From positions 5,522,001-5,586,000 of the forward strand of contig NZ_JACHBR010000001.1 of assembly GCF_014200435.1 (NCBI RefSeq): DNA of 64,000 nucleotides. Reading direction: 5' to 3'. The notes beneath the pieces are model-generated. The model was not told the DNA's origin. It did no database searches and saw nothing but the letters and a program-made list of their open reading frames with translations. The position numbers and the translations under genes were made by a program. Source of the DNA: Sphaerisporangium krabiense (GTDB taxonomy: Bacteria > Actinomycetota > Actinomycetes > Streptosporangiales > Streptosporangiaceae). Positions within the stretch are counted from its first letter, which is position 1; every line of letters begins with the position of its first letter. Positions 56,233 through 64,000 of the stretch are shown here, piece by piece.

Positions 56233-56555
56233 CCGGACCCCTTCCGTGTTCGGGCGTTCATTAAAACGTGCGACCGCCGACCGGCGCCAGAGCCCAGGGG
56301 GAAACACCGATCCCGCCGCCGGACCCGCGCCCCGCCCCTGGTGACGCGGCGGACGGATGGCGTTCGCGCGGGCGGGGGAGCGGGGTGATCCGGTGGCTCA
56401 GGGGTGTGCCGGGGTGCGGTGTGAGGGGGGTTGTCCGGTGGCTTGGGGGGTGGTGCGGGTGAATGTGGGGGTGTACCCGGAGGTGGGATGATCTGACGGC
56501 GTCTGTATCGTCGTGCGTGTTCTTGATCGTCAAGCGAGCATCGGAGGGCCCGCAC
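56233..56555. other. Divergent intergenic region with strong G-strand bias
   Basis: 323 bp between the LacI and MFS genes. CGTT-CATTAA-AACG near 56255-56270 is a weak inverted repeat that may be a LacI-type operator. From about 56370 to 56490 the plus strand is G/T-rich with very few C and A, with many runs of four or more G. TCCGGTGGCT occurs twice (56389 and 56434). No coding frame is convincing. Shine-Dalgarno GGAGGG for the MFS gene is at 56543. Confidence 0.6.
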
Positions 56556-58007
56556 GTGACCGCATCCCCCTCGGCCACGGGGCCCGAGGCGCCCGCGAAG
56601 AGGTCCGGCATGGTCGTCGCGGTGCTCGCGTTCTGCGGGATCGTCGTCGCGCTGATGCAGACGCTCGTCGTGCCGCTGATCCCGGACCTGCCGCGCCTGC
56701 TCGGCACCTCCGCCTCCGACGCCTCCTGGGTGATCACCGCCACGCTGCTCGCCGCCGCCGTCTGCAACCCCGTCAGCGGACGGCTCGGCGACCTGTACGG
56801 CAAGCGCCGCGTGATGCTGGCCAGCCTCCTGCTCATGGTGGTGGGTTCGGTCGTCTGCGCCGTGTCGAGCGGCCTGGTCCCGGTCGTGGCCGGACGGGTG
56901 CTGCAAGGGTGCGCGATCGGCGTGATCCCGCTCGGCATCAGCATCATGCGCGACGAGCTGCCGCCGGAGAGGCTCGGCTCGGCGATGGCGCTGATGAGCG
57001 CGACGCTCGGCGTCGGCGGCGCGATCGGCCTGCCCCTGGCCGCGTTCGTCGCCGAGCACGCGAACTGGAAGACGCTGTTCTGGATGTCGGCGGGCCTCGG
57101 CGCCCTCAACATGCTGCTGGTGCTGCTCCTGGTCCCGGAGTCGCCGCTGCGCGCGGGCGGCCGGTTCGACGTGCCGGGCGCGATCGGGCTCACGGCCGGG
57201 CTGTCGTGCCTGCTGCTGGCGATCAGCAAGGGCGGCGACTGGGGCTGGGGAAGCGGCGTGACGCTGGGCCTCTTCGCCGCCGCGGCGGTGATCCTCACCG
57301 GCTGGGCGCTCATGGAGCTGCGGGTGCGCGACCCGCTCGTGGACCTGCGGACGACCGCCCGCCGTCAGGTGCTGCTGACCAACCTGGCCTCGGTCCTCAT
57401 GGGCTTCGCGATGTTCGGCATGTCGCTGGTGCTGCCGACGCTGCTGCAGAGCCCCCGCGCCTCGGGATACGGCCTCGAGCTGACCCTGTTCCAGGCGGGT
57501 CTGTGCCTGGCGCCGGGCGGGCTGATGATGATGCTGCTCTCACCGCTGTCGGCCGGCGTCTCGCGCCGGTGGGGGCCGAAGATCGCGCTCATGCTCGGCG
57601 CCCTGGTCATCACCGGGGGGTACGCCGCCGCGCTGGGGCTGATGGGCTCGGCCTGGGAGGTGGTCCTGGCCTCCTCGGTGATCGCCGCGGGCGTGGGGCT
57701 GGCGTACTCGGCCATGCCCGCGCTGATCATGACGGCCGTGCCCGCGTCGGAGACGGCGGCGGCCAACGGGCTGAACGCGCTCATGCGGTCCATCGGCACC
57801 TCCACCGCCAGCGCGGTGATCAGCGTCGTCCTGGCCCACATGACCGTCTCCCTCGGGACGTTCACGCTGCCGTCGCTGCGCGGCCTGCAGGTCGCGCTCA
57901 TCGTGGCCGCCGGGGCGGGGATACTCGGCCTGCTGATCACCGGCTTCATCCCGGGGCGCGGACGCTCCGCCGCCGGTAGGCGTCAGGACAGGCTCGCCCG
58001 GATCTGA
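56556..58007 (+). CDS. MFS drug-type exporter (EmrB/QacA, 14 helices)
   Basis: 483 residues with about 14 membrane helices, the DHA2 layout. Motifs: PLIPDLPRLLGTSASDASWV (helix 1 and loop), GRLGDLYGKRRVMLASLLLM (loop 2-3) and the antiporter motif in helix 5 (GVGGAIGLPLAAFVAE). It probably exports small toxic compounds by proton antiport. The GTG at 56556 has GGAGGG seven bases upstream; an upstream frame extension lies in the G-biased spacer and is rejected. Its 3' end overlaps the opposing methyltransferase gene by 25 bases. Confidence 0.9.
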   Translation: MTASPSATGPEAPAKRSGMVVAVLAFCGIVVALMQTLVVPLIPDLPRLLGTSASDASWVITATLLAAAVCNPVSGRLGDLYGKRRVMLASLLLMVVGSVVCAVSSGLVPVVAGRVLQGCAIGVIPLGISIMRDELPPERLGSAMALMSATLGVGGAIGLPLAAFVAEHANWKTLFWMSAGLGALNMLLVLLLVPESPLRAGGRFDVPGAIGLTAGLSCLLLAISKGGDWGWGSGVTLGLFAAAAVILTGWALMELRVRDPLVDLRTTARRQVLLTNLASVLMGFAMFGMSLVLPTLLQSPRASGYGLELTLFQAGLCLAPGGLMMMLLSPLSAGVSRRWGPKIALMLGALVITGGYAAALGLMGSAWEVVLASSVIAAGVGLAYSAMPALIMTAVPASETAAANGLNALMRSIGTSTASAVISVVLAHMTVSLGTFTLPSLRGLQVALIVAAGAGILGLLITGFIPGRGRSAAGRRQDRLARI

Positions 58008-58867
58008 CGGATGTGCTCGGGCGTCGTACGGCAGCAGCCGCCGATCAGCGTCGCCCCCGCGTCCCGCCACTCCCGGGCGGCCGCGCCGAACTCCCGCGGG
58101 TCGGCGAGCCCCAGCCAGCGGCGCCCCTCGGCGTCCCAGGTCTCCCCGGAGTTGGGGTAGACCACGATCGGCGAGCCGGTGACGTGCCCGATCAGGCTCT
58201 TGACGTGGCTCGGCGCTGTGCAGTTCACGCCGACGCCGACCACCTGGGTGTTCCCGGCGAACAGCTCCGCGCACGCGGACAGCGGCGTCCCGTCGCTGAT
58301 GCGCTCGCCGTCACGGCAGGAGAAGCTCACCCACGCGTTGACGTTCGGGGTCTCCTCGAGCAGCCGGGCGATCGCGCGCGCCTCGGTGAAGGACGGGATC
58401 GTCTCGCACGCCAGCAGGTCGGCCTGGCTGTCGGCGAGCACCTCCCAGCGGGGGCGGTGCCAGGCGAGCAGGCCCTCCTCGTCGAGGTCGTAGTCCCCGG
58501 TGTACTCGGCGCCGTTGGCGAGGCTCGCGCCGTACGGCCCCACGCTGGCCGCCACCAGGCCGCCGCCCACCTCGTCCCTGGCCTGCGCGGCGAGTTCCAC
58601 CGACAACTGCAGCAGCGCCTGGACCTCCTGGGCGACGTGCCCCCGGCGCATCAGGGCCGGGAAGCTCGCCTGGTAGCTCGCCGTGGTCGCCACGTCCGCC
58701 CCGGCGGCGAAGAAGTCGCGGTGGGCGCGCAGGATCGCCTCGGGGTTCTGCAGCAGCAGGCGGGCGGACCACAGCTCGTCCCGGAGGTCGCAGCCGAGCG
58801 CCTCCAGATGCGTGGCGAGACCGCCGTCGAGAATCAGGACGTCGGTCTCATCAAGCTCGGAACTCAC
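57983..58867 (-). CDS. mmuM: Homocysteine S-methyltransferase
   Basis: 294 residues. Zinc-binding cysteines are visible in GVGVNCTAPSHV and in the GGCCRTTPEHI pair near the C-terminus, the catalytic set of the Pfam S-methyl_trans family. ILDGGLATHLEALG at the start is the usual homocysteine-binding region. It methylates homocysteine to methionine, with S-methylmethionine as the usual donor. The start is GTG at 58867 with AGGG upstream. It diverges from the SNF2 gene and overlaps the MFS gene tail to tail. Confidence 0.9.
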   Translation of the reverse strand: MSSELDETDVLILDGGLATHLEALGCDLRDELWSARLLLQNPEAILRAHRDFFAAGADVATTASYQASFPALMRRGHVAQEVQALLQLSVELAAQARDEVGGGLVAASVGPYGASLANGAEYTGDYDLDEEGLLAWHRPRWEVLADSQADLLACETIPSFTEARAIARLLEETPNVNAWVSFSCRDGERISDGTPLSACAELFAGNTQVVGVGVNCTAPSHVKSLIGHVTGSPIVVYPNSGETWDAEGRRWLGLADPREFGAAAREWRDAGATLIGGCCRTTPEHIRQIRASLS

Positions 58868-59123
58868 GCATATACCCTATGTGGGGGCTGGTCACTCTTC
58901 GGCCACGCGGGACCCGCGAACCACGACCCGCCGCTCACCTACCGTCGCTGACCTGGGCATATGCCATCGCGACCGGCACGGCCACGAGAGGCGCGGCGGG
59001 CGGGCGCGCGCCGCGGACCCTGGCCGGGAGGTACGGTGCGGTGGCCGGAAGGCGCGTAACACCGGCGCGCCGGGAGCCGATCTGGTAGGACGGCCGGTCG
59101 AGCGGGGAGACGGGGGTGGCCGA

Positions 59124-62100
59124 GTGCTCGTGGTCCACGGTGCCTGGACCAACGGGGGCCCACTGCTATGGGCGGAGGACACCTCCGCGCGCGGGGCCGC
59201 CGCGGCGGGGGACGAGATCGTGCGCGGGGGGTCGTCCGGGCGGGCGCGCGCAGGACGCCGGGGAGTGCGGCCGCATCCGTTCGCGGCCGGGGCGGGCCTG
59301 CTCGCCGCGGCGCTGGGGGAGGGCGCCGCCGGGGCCGTTCCGGCCGAGACCACGCTGCTGTTGCCGGGGTCGGCCAGGGAGCCGGTGCCCTCGCCGGAGT
59401 CCGGTCTCGACGGCGCGGCCCGCGGCGCCCGGATCTCGCCGTGGATAGTCCCGGCGCTCGCCTTCCCGGCCTCGGGCGCGCTCGCCCTGCTGGAACGCCT
59501 GTCCTCGCCCCTTCCCGGCGAGCCGGGCGCGCCGGAGTGGGGGCCCGGCGCCGCGCTGCGCTACCTCGCCGTCGTGGCCGAGCACGCCGAGGCCCTGGTC
59601 AGGCGGGGCCGGGTGCTGCCCCAGCTCGTCATGGAGGACGGCGCGCACGCCGCCCGCTGGGTGCCGGTGATCACCGGGGCCGACGCCACCGCCTTCCGCG
59701 AGCTCGCCGCCGCCATGCCTCCGGTGTGCCGGGCGGCCGTCGAGGAGCGTCCCTCCTCCGAGGTCCTGCGCGCGGCGCTCGGCGCGCTCGCCGACGCCGC
59801 GACCCGCCGGGCGCTCCCGGACAGGCTGCTGCGCGGCAACCGCGGCGGGCCGAAGAGCCCTCTCGCGGAACGCTGGCTGTTCGCCCTCACCCGCGAGGAC
59901 CCGGCCCTGCCCGGCGCCGGCGCGCGCGAGGCCGCGGACCTCGGCGACGCGCTGCGCGGCTGGCTGGAGTCCGCCCACGACCTGGAAGGCCCGATCCGCG
60001 TCTGCTTCCGCCTCTCCGAACCCCGGCCCGGGCCCGGCCAGGAACCCGGAACCGAGGCGGGCGCAGGGGACGGGACCGGCGTCGCGGCGGGAGCCGGGGC
60101 CGCGAGCGACGGTGACGCGTGGGAGTTGGAGTTCGCGCTCCAGTCCGTGGACGACCCCAGCCTGTACGTTCCCGCGTCGCTGCTGTGGGACGGCACGCGC
60201 GTCCCCGGCCTGCCCCGCCGGCCCGACGAGACGCTGCTCGCCGGGCTCGGCCGCGCCGTGCGCCTCTGCCCGGAGCTGCACACGGCGCTGCGCGACCCCC
60301 GGCCGTCCCGCATGATCGTGGACACCGCGTGGGCGTTCGGATTCCTGCGCAGGTCCGCGCCCCTGTTGCAGGCCGCGGGGTACGGCGTGCGGCTGCCCGC
60401 GTGGGCCGGGCGCAAGGGGCTCGGCCTCAAGCTGACCACCCGCTCGCGCGGCTCCACGCCGGCGCGGGCCGCGTCGGGGCAGGGGTTCGGCCTCGGCGAG
60501 CTGGTGGACTTCCGCGTCGACCTGGCCGTCGGCGACCACACCATCGGCGAGGAGGAACTGGAGGAGCTGGCCCGGCTCAAGGTGCCCCTGGTCCGGGTGC
60601 GCGGCCAGTGGGTGGAACTGGACGACCGCCAGCTCAAGGCCGCGCTGTCGGTGATGGAGCGGCGCCGCTCGGGCCAGATGACCGTCGCCGAGGTCCTCCA
60701 GGAGGTCGTCACCGGCGGCGACGAGGAGCTGCCGCTCGTCGAGGTGGACGCCGACGGCGCGCTCGGCGACCTGCTGTCCGGCGAGGCCGACCGCCGTCTC
60801 ACCCCGGTCGCCACCCCGGCCTCCTTCAACGGCGCCCTGCGCCCCTACCAGGAGCGCGGCCTGTCGTGGCTGGCCTTCCTGTCGCGGATCGGGCTCGGCG
60901 GGATCCTCGCCGACGACATGGGGCTCGGCAAGACGGCCCAGACGCTGTCGCTCATGCTGGAGGAACGCGCCGCCGGGCCCGTGCCGCCCACGCTGCTGGT
61001 CTGCCCGATGTCCCTGCTGAGCAACTGGCAGAAGGAGGCGGCGCGGTTCGCGCCGTCCCTGCGGGTCTACGTCCACCACGGCGGGACGCGCGGGCGCGGT
61101 GAGGAACTGGACGCCGCCGTGGCGGGCGCCGACCTGGTGGTCACCACCTACGGCACGGCGCTGCGGGACGCCGAGGTCCTGCGGGGGTTCGCCTGGGGCC
61201 GGGTGGTCTGCGACGAGGCGCAGGCGATCAAGAACAGCGGCGCCCGGCAGGCGCAGGCCGTCCGCTCGATCCCGGCGGGCACCCGGCTCGCGCTGACCGG
61301 CACCCCGGTCGAGAACCACCTGGCCGAGCTGTGGTCGATCATGGAGTTCTGCAACCCCGGCCTGCTCGGACCGGCCAAGCGGTTCCGTGAGCGCTACCAG
61401 GAGCCGATCGAGGCGCGCGGCGACGAGCAGGCCGCCCATGCGCTCAAGCGGGCCACCCAGCCGTTCGTGCTGCGCCGCCTCAAGACCGACAAGACGATCA
61501 TCTCCGACCTCCCCGAGAAGCTGGAGATGAAGGTCTGGTGCACGCTCACCCCCGAGCAGGCCAGCCTCTACCAGGCCGTCGTCAACGACATGCTCACCAA
61601 GATCGACCAGAGCGAGGGCATCGAGCGGCGCGGCAACGTGCTGGCCACGATGACCAGGCTCAAGCAGGTCTGCAACCACCCCGCCCACCTGCTCAAGGAC
61701 GGCTCCCGGCTCGCCGGCCGCTCCGGCAAGCTGGCCCGGCTGGAGGAACTCGCCGAGGAGATCGTCGAGGAGGGCGACAAGGCGCTCGTCTTCACCCAGT
61801 ACGCCGAGTTCGGCGCCCTGCTCCAGCCCTACCTCGCCGCCCACCTGGACCGCCCCGTCCTCTGGCTGCACGGCGGGCTGCCCAAGAAGCGGCGCGACGA
61901 GCTCGTCGAACGCTTCCAGCACGACGACGACCCGATGATCTTCCTGCTGTCGCTGAAGGCCGCGGGCACCGGGCTCAACCTCACCGCCGCCAACCACGTG
62001 GTCCACGTCGACCGCTGGTGGAACCCGGCCGTGGAGGACCAGGCCACCGACCGGGCCTTCCGCATCGGGCAGACCAGGAACGTCCAGGTCAGGAAGTTCA

Positions 62101-62258
62101 TCTGCGCGGGCACGCTGGAGGAGCGCATCGACGAGATGATCGAGCGCAAGAAGGCGCTGGCGGAGAGCGTCGTCGGCGCCGGCGAGGACTGGATCGCCGA
62201 CCTGACGACCGAGCAGTTGCGCGAGCTGTTCCGGCTCGGCCCCGAGGCGGTGAGCTGA
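59124..62258 (+). CDS. SNF2-family DEAD/DEAH-box helicase (SWI2/SNF2 ATPase)
   Basis: 1044 residues. The N-terminal 550 residues are an Ala/Gly/Pro-rich region with the actinobacterial SNF2_assoc domain. The ATPase core has LADDMGLGKTAQTLSL (I), VVCDEAQAIKN (II), LTGTPVENHL (III), and the helicase C part LLSLKAAGTGLNL, HVDRWWNPAVEDQATDRAF (V-VI). SNF2 proteins translocate on double-stranded DNA. The GTG at 59124 begins VLVVHGAWTNGGPLLWAED, which matches family N-termini; the frame stays open a further 147 codons upstream but that part is not conserved. It is followed after 50 bases by a SWIM protein and likely forms an operon with it. Confidence 0.92.
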   Translation: MLVVHGAWTNGGPLLWAEDTSARGAAAAGDEIVRGGSSGRARAGRRGVRPHPFAAGAGLLAAALGEGAAGAVPAETTLLLPGSAREPVPSPESGLDGAARGARISPWIVPALAFPASGALALLERLSSPLPGEPGAPEWGPGAALRYLAVVAEHAEALVRRGRVLPQLVMEDGAHAARWVPVITGADATAFRELAAAMPPVCRAAVEERPSSEVLRAALGALADAATRRALPDRLLRGNRGGPKSPLAERWLFALTREDPALPGAGAREAADLGDALRGWLESAHDLEGPIRVCFRLSEPRPGPGQEPGTEAGAGDGTGVAAGAGAASDGDAWELEFALQSVDDPSLYVPASLLWDGTRVPGLPRRPDETLLAGLGRAVRLCPELHTALRDPRPSRMIVDTAWAFGFLRRSAPLLQAAGYGVRLPAWAGRKGLGLKLTTRSRGSTPARAASGQGFGLGELVDFRVDLAVGDHTIGEEELEELARLKVPLVRVRGQWVELDDRQLKAALSVMERRRSGQMTVAEVLQEVVTGGDEELPLVEVDADGALGDLLSGEADRRLTPVATPASFNGALRPYQERGLSWLAFLSRIGLGGILADDMGLGKTAQTLSLMLEERAAGPVPPTLLVCPMSLLSNWQKEAARFAPSLRVYVHHGGTRGRGEELDAAVAGADLVVTTYGTALRDAEVLRGFAWGRVVCDEAQAIKNSGARQAQAVRSIPAGTRLALTGTPVENHLAELWSIMEFCNPGLLGPAKRFRERYQEPIEARGDEQAAHALKRATQPFVLRRLKTDKTIISDLPEKLEMKVWCTLTPEQASLYQAVVNDMLTKIDQSEGIERRGNVLATMTRLKQVCNHPAHLLKDGSRLAGRSGKLARLEELAEEIVEEGDKALVFTQYAEFGALLQPYLAAHLDRPVLWLHGGLPKKRRDELVERFQHDDDPMIFLLSLKAAGTGLNLTAANHVVHVDRWWNPAVEDQATDRAFRIGQTRNVQVRKFICAGTLEERIDEMIERKKALAESVVGAGEDWIADLTTEQLRELFRLGPEAVS

Positions 62259-62308
62259 GGTGCGGCCGGTGACCACGGGCGCGCCCCGGCCGGGGGAGGA
62301 GGACTGAG

Positions 62309-63139
62309 ATGCCGGTCGGCAAGGACGGATGGTTCGAGGCGGCGGCGCCGATCCGCGTCGAGGGGGGCATCCGGGCGCGCGGCAGGCGCGGGTCCCTCGG
62401 CGAGCAGTGGTGGTCGCGCCGGTTCGTCGACATCCTGGAGCGCGTCTGCGACCCCGGCCGTCTCACGCGGGGACGCGCCTACGCCAGGAAGGGCCAGGTC
62501 CTGGAGATCCACCTGGAGCCGGGCGTCGCCCGGGCCCGCGTCCAGGGCTCCCGGCCCGACCCGTACGAGCTGTCGATCACGATCGGCGCCTACGGCGAGG
62601 CCGAGTGGGAGAGCGTCCAGGAGGCGCTGGCCGGCGAGGCGCTGTACCGGGCCGCGCTGCTCGCCGGCGAGATGCCCCCCGAGATCGTCGAGGTCTTCGA
62701 CCGGCTCGGCCTGCCGCTGTTCCCCTCCGAGCTGGACATGGAGTGCTCCTGCCCGGACTGGGGCCTGCCCTGCAAGCACCTGTCGGCCGTGCTGTACCTG
62801 CTGGCCGAGTCGTTCGACGAGGATCCCTTCCTCGTGCTCGCCTGGCGCGGCCGGGCCAAGGACGCCCTGCTGGACGCGCTGCGCGGCGCCGGCGACGACG
62901 ACGTGCCCGCCGACCCGCTGCACGTGGAGGACGTGCCGTTCGCCCGGCGCGCGGGCGACTTCTACGGCCCCGCGGTCCCGCCGGGCCGGCTGCGCCCGCG
63001 CCCCACGCCCGCCGGCGCGCCGCCCGAACTGCTGCTCCGCGCCCTGGAGCCGCCGCCCGTCAAGGTGCGCCACATCCCGTTGCTGGACATCCTGCGCCCC
63101 GCCTACCGCGAGCTCGGCACCCGCGCCGACGGCCCCTGA
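62309..63139 (+). CDS. SWIM zinc-finger protein, partner of the SNF2 helicase
   Basis: 276 residues. The SWIM motif reads CSCPDWGLPCKHLSAVLYLL (C-x-C-xn-C-x-H). The N-terminal segment EQWWSRRFVDILERVCDPGR and GRAYARKGQVLEIHLEPG are typical of actinobacterial SWIM proteins coded next to SNF2 helicases, with which they are thought to act on DNA. The ATG at 62309 follows GGGGGAGGAGGAC. The exact role is not known. Confidence 0.9.
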   Translation: MPVGKDGWFEAAAPIRVEGGIRARGRRGSLGEQWWSRRFVDILERVCDPGRLTRGRAYARKGQVLEIHLEPGVARARVQGSRPDPYELSITIGAYGEAEWESVQEALAGEALYRAALLAGEMPPEIVEVFDRLGLPLFPSELDMECSCPDWGLPCKHLSAVLYLLAESFDEDPFLVLAWRGRAKDALLDALRGAGDDDVPADPLHVEDVPFARRAGDFYGPAVPPGRLRPRPTPAGAPPELLLRALEPPPVKVRHIPLLDILRPAYRELGTRADGP

Positions 63140-63157
63140 CCCCGCCCGGGCGCGGGG
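63140..63157. terminator. Short hairpin between SWIM gene and VWA-type gene
   Basis: CCCCGC (63140-63145) pairs with GCGGGG (63152-63157) just after the SWIM stop, between convergent genes. A six-base stem is modest evidence. Confidence 0.4.
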
Positions 63158-63176
63158 CCGCCGCACGCGGTCGTGA

Positions 63177-64000
63177 TCAGGAGCGCTTCCAGAAGGACGG
63201 GCGGAAGCCGCGTCCGTGCTCCGGGCCCGCCGACCCGCCGTGCCCGCCGCCGTGTCCTCCGCCGTGCCCGCCGGTCAGTTCGGCGAGAAGGGCGTCCGTC
63301 CGGTGCCATAGCGCGTCCACGTCGGCGTCCGGGGACGTCTCGCACGCCGACAGCTCGGCGGCCAGGGCGGCGAGACGGTCCTCGCCGCCGAGGTAGGACA
63401 CCAGGGCCGCCAGGCGGCTGCCCAGGTCGGCCAGGTAGCGGCGCCGCTCCAGGCCGGGCAGGTCCGCGGCGGCGCGCAGCCGGGTCAGCTCGGCGGTGAG
63501 CTGCGGCATGACGGTGTCGGGCGACAGCCGCACCGGCGGGGGCGGCGCCGGGGCCGCCTTGGGGCTCGGCGCGCGGAAGAAGGACCTGCCCCGCGCGGCC
63601 CCGGGACGCTGGGTCGTCCGCGGCAACGGGTCCAGCAGGTCGGGCACGTCCAACTCCTCCTCGTCCCCGCCGGGCACCCTGAAGATCGCGGGCGCCGCCG
63701 TCGCGAAGGCCATCGGGGCGGCCGCCGCCATGGGCGCGGGCGGGGCCGGCATGTCCCAGCCGCTCGGCATCTCCACCGGCTGGACCACCCGGTGCCGGGG
63801 GCCGCCCTCGGCGACCACGCGGGTGTCGACGGCCACGAACGCCGTGAACCGGCACAGCACCCCGTGCCGCAGCGACGCGGCGACGATCTCGTGCTCCAGC
63901 CCGTGCTCCCCGGTCGCGTAGCGGTCCTCCAGGCGGCGCAGGTGCGCCCTGGCCCAGATCGCCCGCGCGGCCGTGCCCGTGGCCGGCGTCCCGGTGAGGC
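63177..64000 (-). CDS. VIT/VWA-type protein, C-terminal part (5' end outside window)
   Basis: At least 274 residues; the frame is open to the window edge, so the start is missing. The visible N-terminal segment ARAIWARAHLRRLEDRYA, HGVLCRFTAFVAVDTRVVAEG and HRVVQPVEMPSGWD matches the region after the von Willebrand A domain of VIT-VWA proteins. The rest is Ala/Pro-rich and a helical segment (PQLTAELTRLRAAADLPGLE) precedes a Gly/His run (GGHGGGHGGGHGG) and basic tail. An internal start at 63860 would cut the domain and is rejected. Function is unknown; such proteins are often secreted or bind partners through the metal site of VWA. Confidence 0.82.
   Translation of the reverse strand, partial: LTGTPATGTAARAIWARAHLRRLEDRYATGEHGLEHEIVAASLRHGVLCRFTAFVAVDTRVVAEGGPRHRVVQPVEMPSGWDMPAPPAPMAAAAPMAFATAAPAIFRVPGGDEEELDVPDLLDPLPRTTQRPGAARGRSFFRAPSPKAAPAPPPPVRLSPDTVMPQLTAELTRLRAAADLPGLERRRYLADLGSRLAALVSYLGGEDRLAALAAELSACETSPDADVDALWHRTDALLAELTGGHGGGHGGGHGGSAGPEHGRGFRPSFWKRS

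Noticed and set aside
57983-58951. Long plus-strand frame opposite the homocysteine methyltransferase
   Set aside because: Arginine/alanine-rich translation typical of the complement of a GC-rich gene; the minus-strand protein has all family motifs.

Overview
The window is chromosomal DNA of a high-GC actinobacterium. Overall base composition, GTG/GTGA starts, translationally coupled operons and family-level resemblance point to the order Streptosporangiales (Nonomuraea-, Streptosporangium- or Actinomadura-like). This assignment is an inference from gene content, not a database match. No rRNA, tRNA, CRISPR array, intact insertion sequence or prophage was recognised.

Left part (1-15,705): the end of a PfkB sugar kinase faces a tusA-like/cysteine desulfurase pair. 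The aerobic respiratory core follows: ctaC-ctaD-ctaF (aa3 oxidase subunits II, I and IV) run rightward into a strong U-tract terminator, then an L,D-transpeptidase lipoprotein. Facing it is the leftward ctaE-qcrC-qcrA-qcrB operon (oxidase subunit III plus the bcc complex), so one locus encodes most of a bcc-aa3 supercomplex. Next come a receiver-like protein, trpD, a Zn-type ArsR/CDF efflux pair, a double-DUF1259 lipoprotein and a stand-alone Lrp/AsnC ligand-binding domain.

Accessory patch (15,851-19,774): a lone 1187-residue Ski2/Hel308-type helicase carries a duplicated four-cysteine module at its N-terminus and sits next to the most AT-rich stretch I found (about 43% GC by hand count). It is the best candidate here for an undescribed system.

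Middle (19,775-36,331): a DEDDh exonuclease/GIY-YIG fusion, a secreted protein, a NYN-domain protein, two NlpC/P60 cell-wall hydrolases (the second under a recognisable c-di-AMP riboswitch), an ArsR/MFS pair, two HExxH metallopeptidases, a PimB'-like glycosyltransferase, and an IclR-regulated sugar ABC importer without its own ATPase.

Right part (36,375-64,000): a 1415-residue soluble hybrid histidine kinase with about seven HAMP repeats, a BKACE enzyme, a FadD15-type acyl-CoA ligase, a phosphoesterase, an SRPBCC/ArsA-like/acidic-protein operon followed by ROK glucokinase, an EEP nuclease/phosphatase, a secreted repeat protein, an esterase diverging from a PlsC acyltransferase, YceI, an orphan HypF, a LacI regulator, a drug-type MFS exporter, a homocysteine methyltransferase, a SNF2 helicase with a SWIM partner, and the C-terminal part of a VIT/VWA protein running off the end.

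Most of the window is conserved actinobacterial core. The clearest accessory segments are 12,762-15,333, 15,851-19,774 and perhaps 52,768-58,007.
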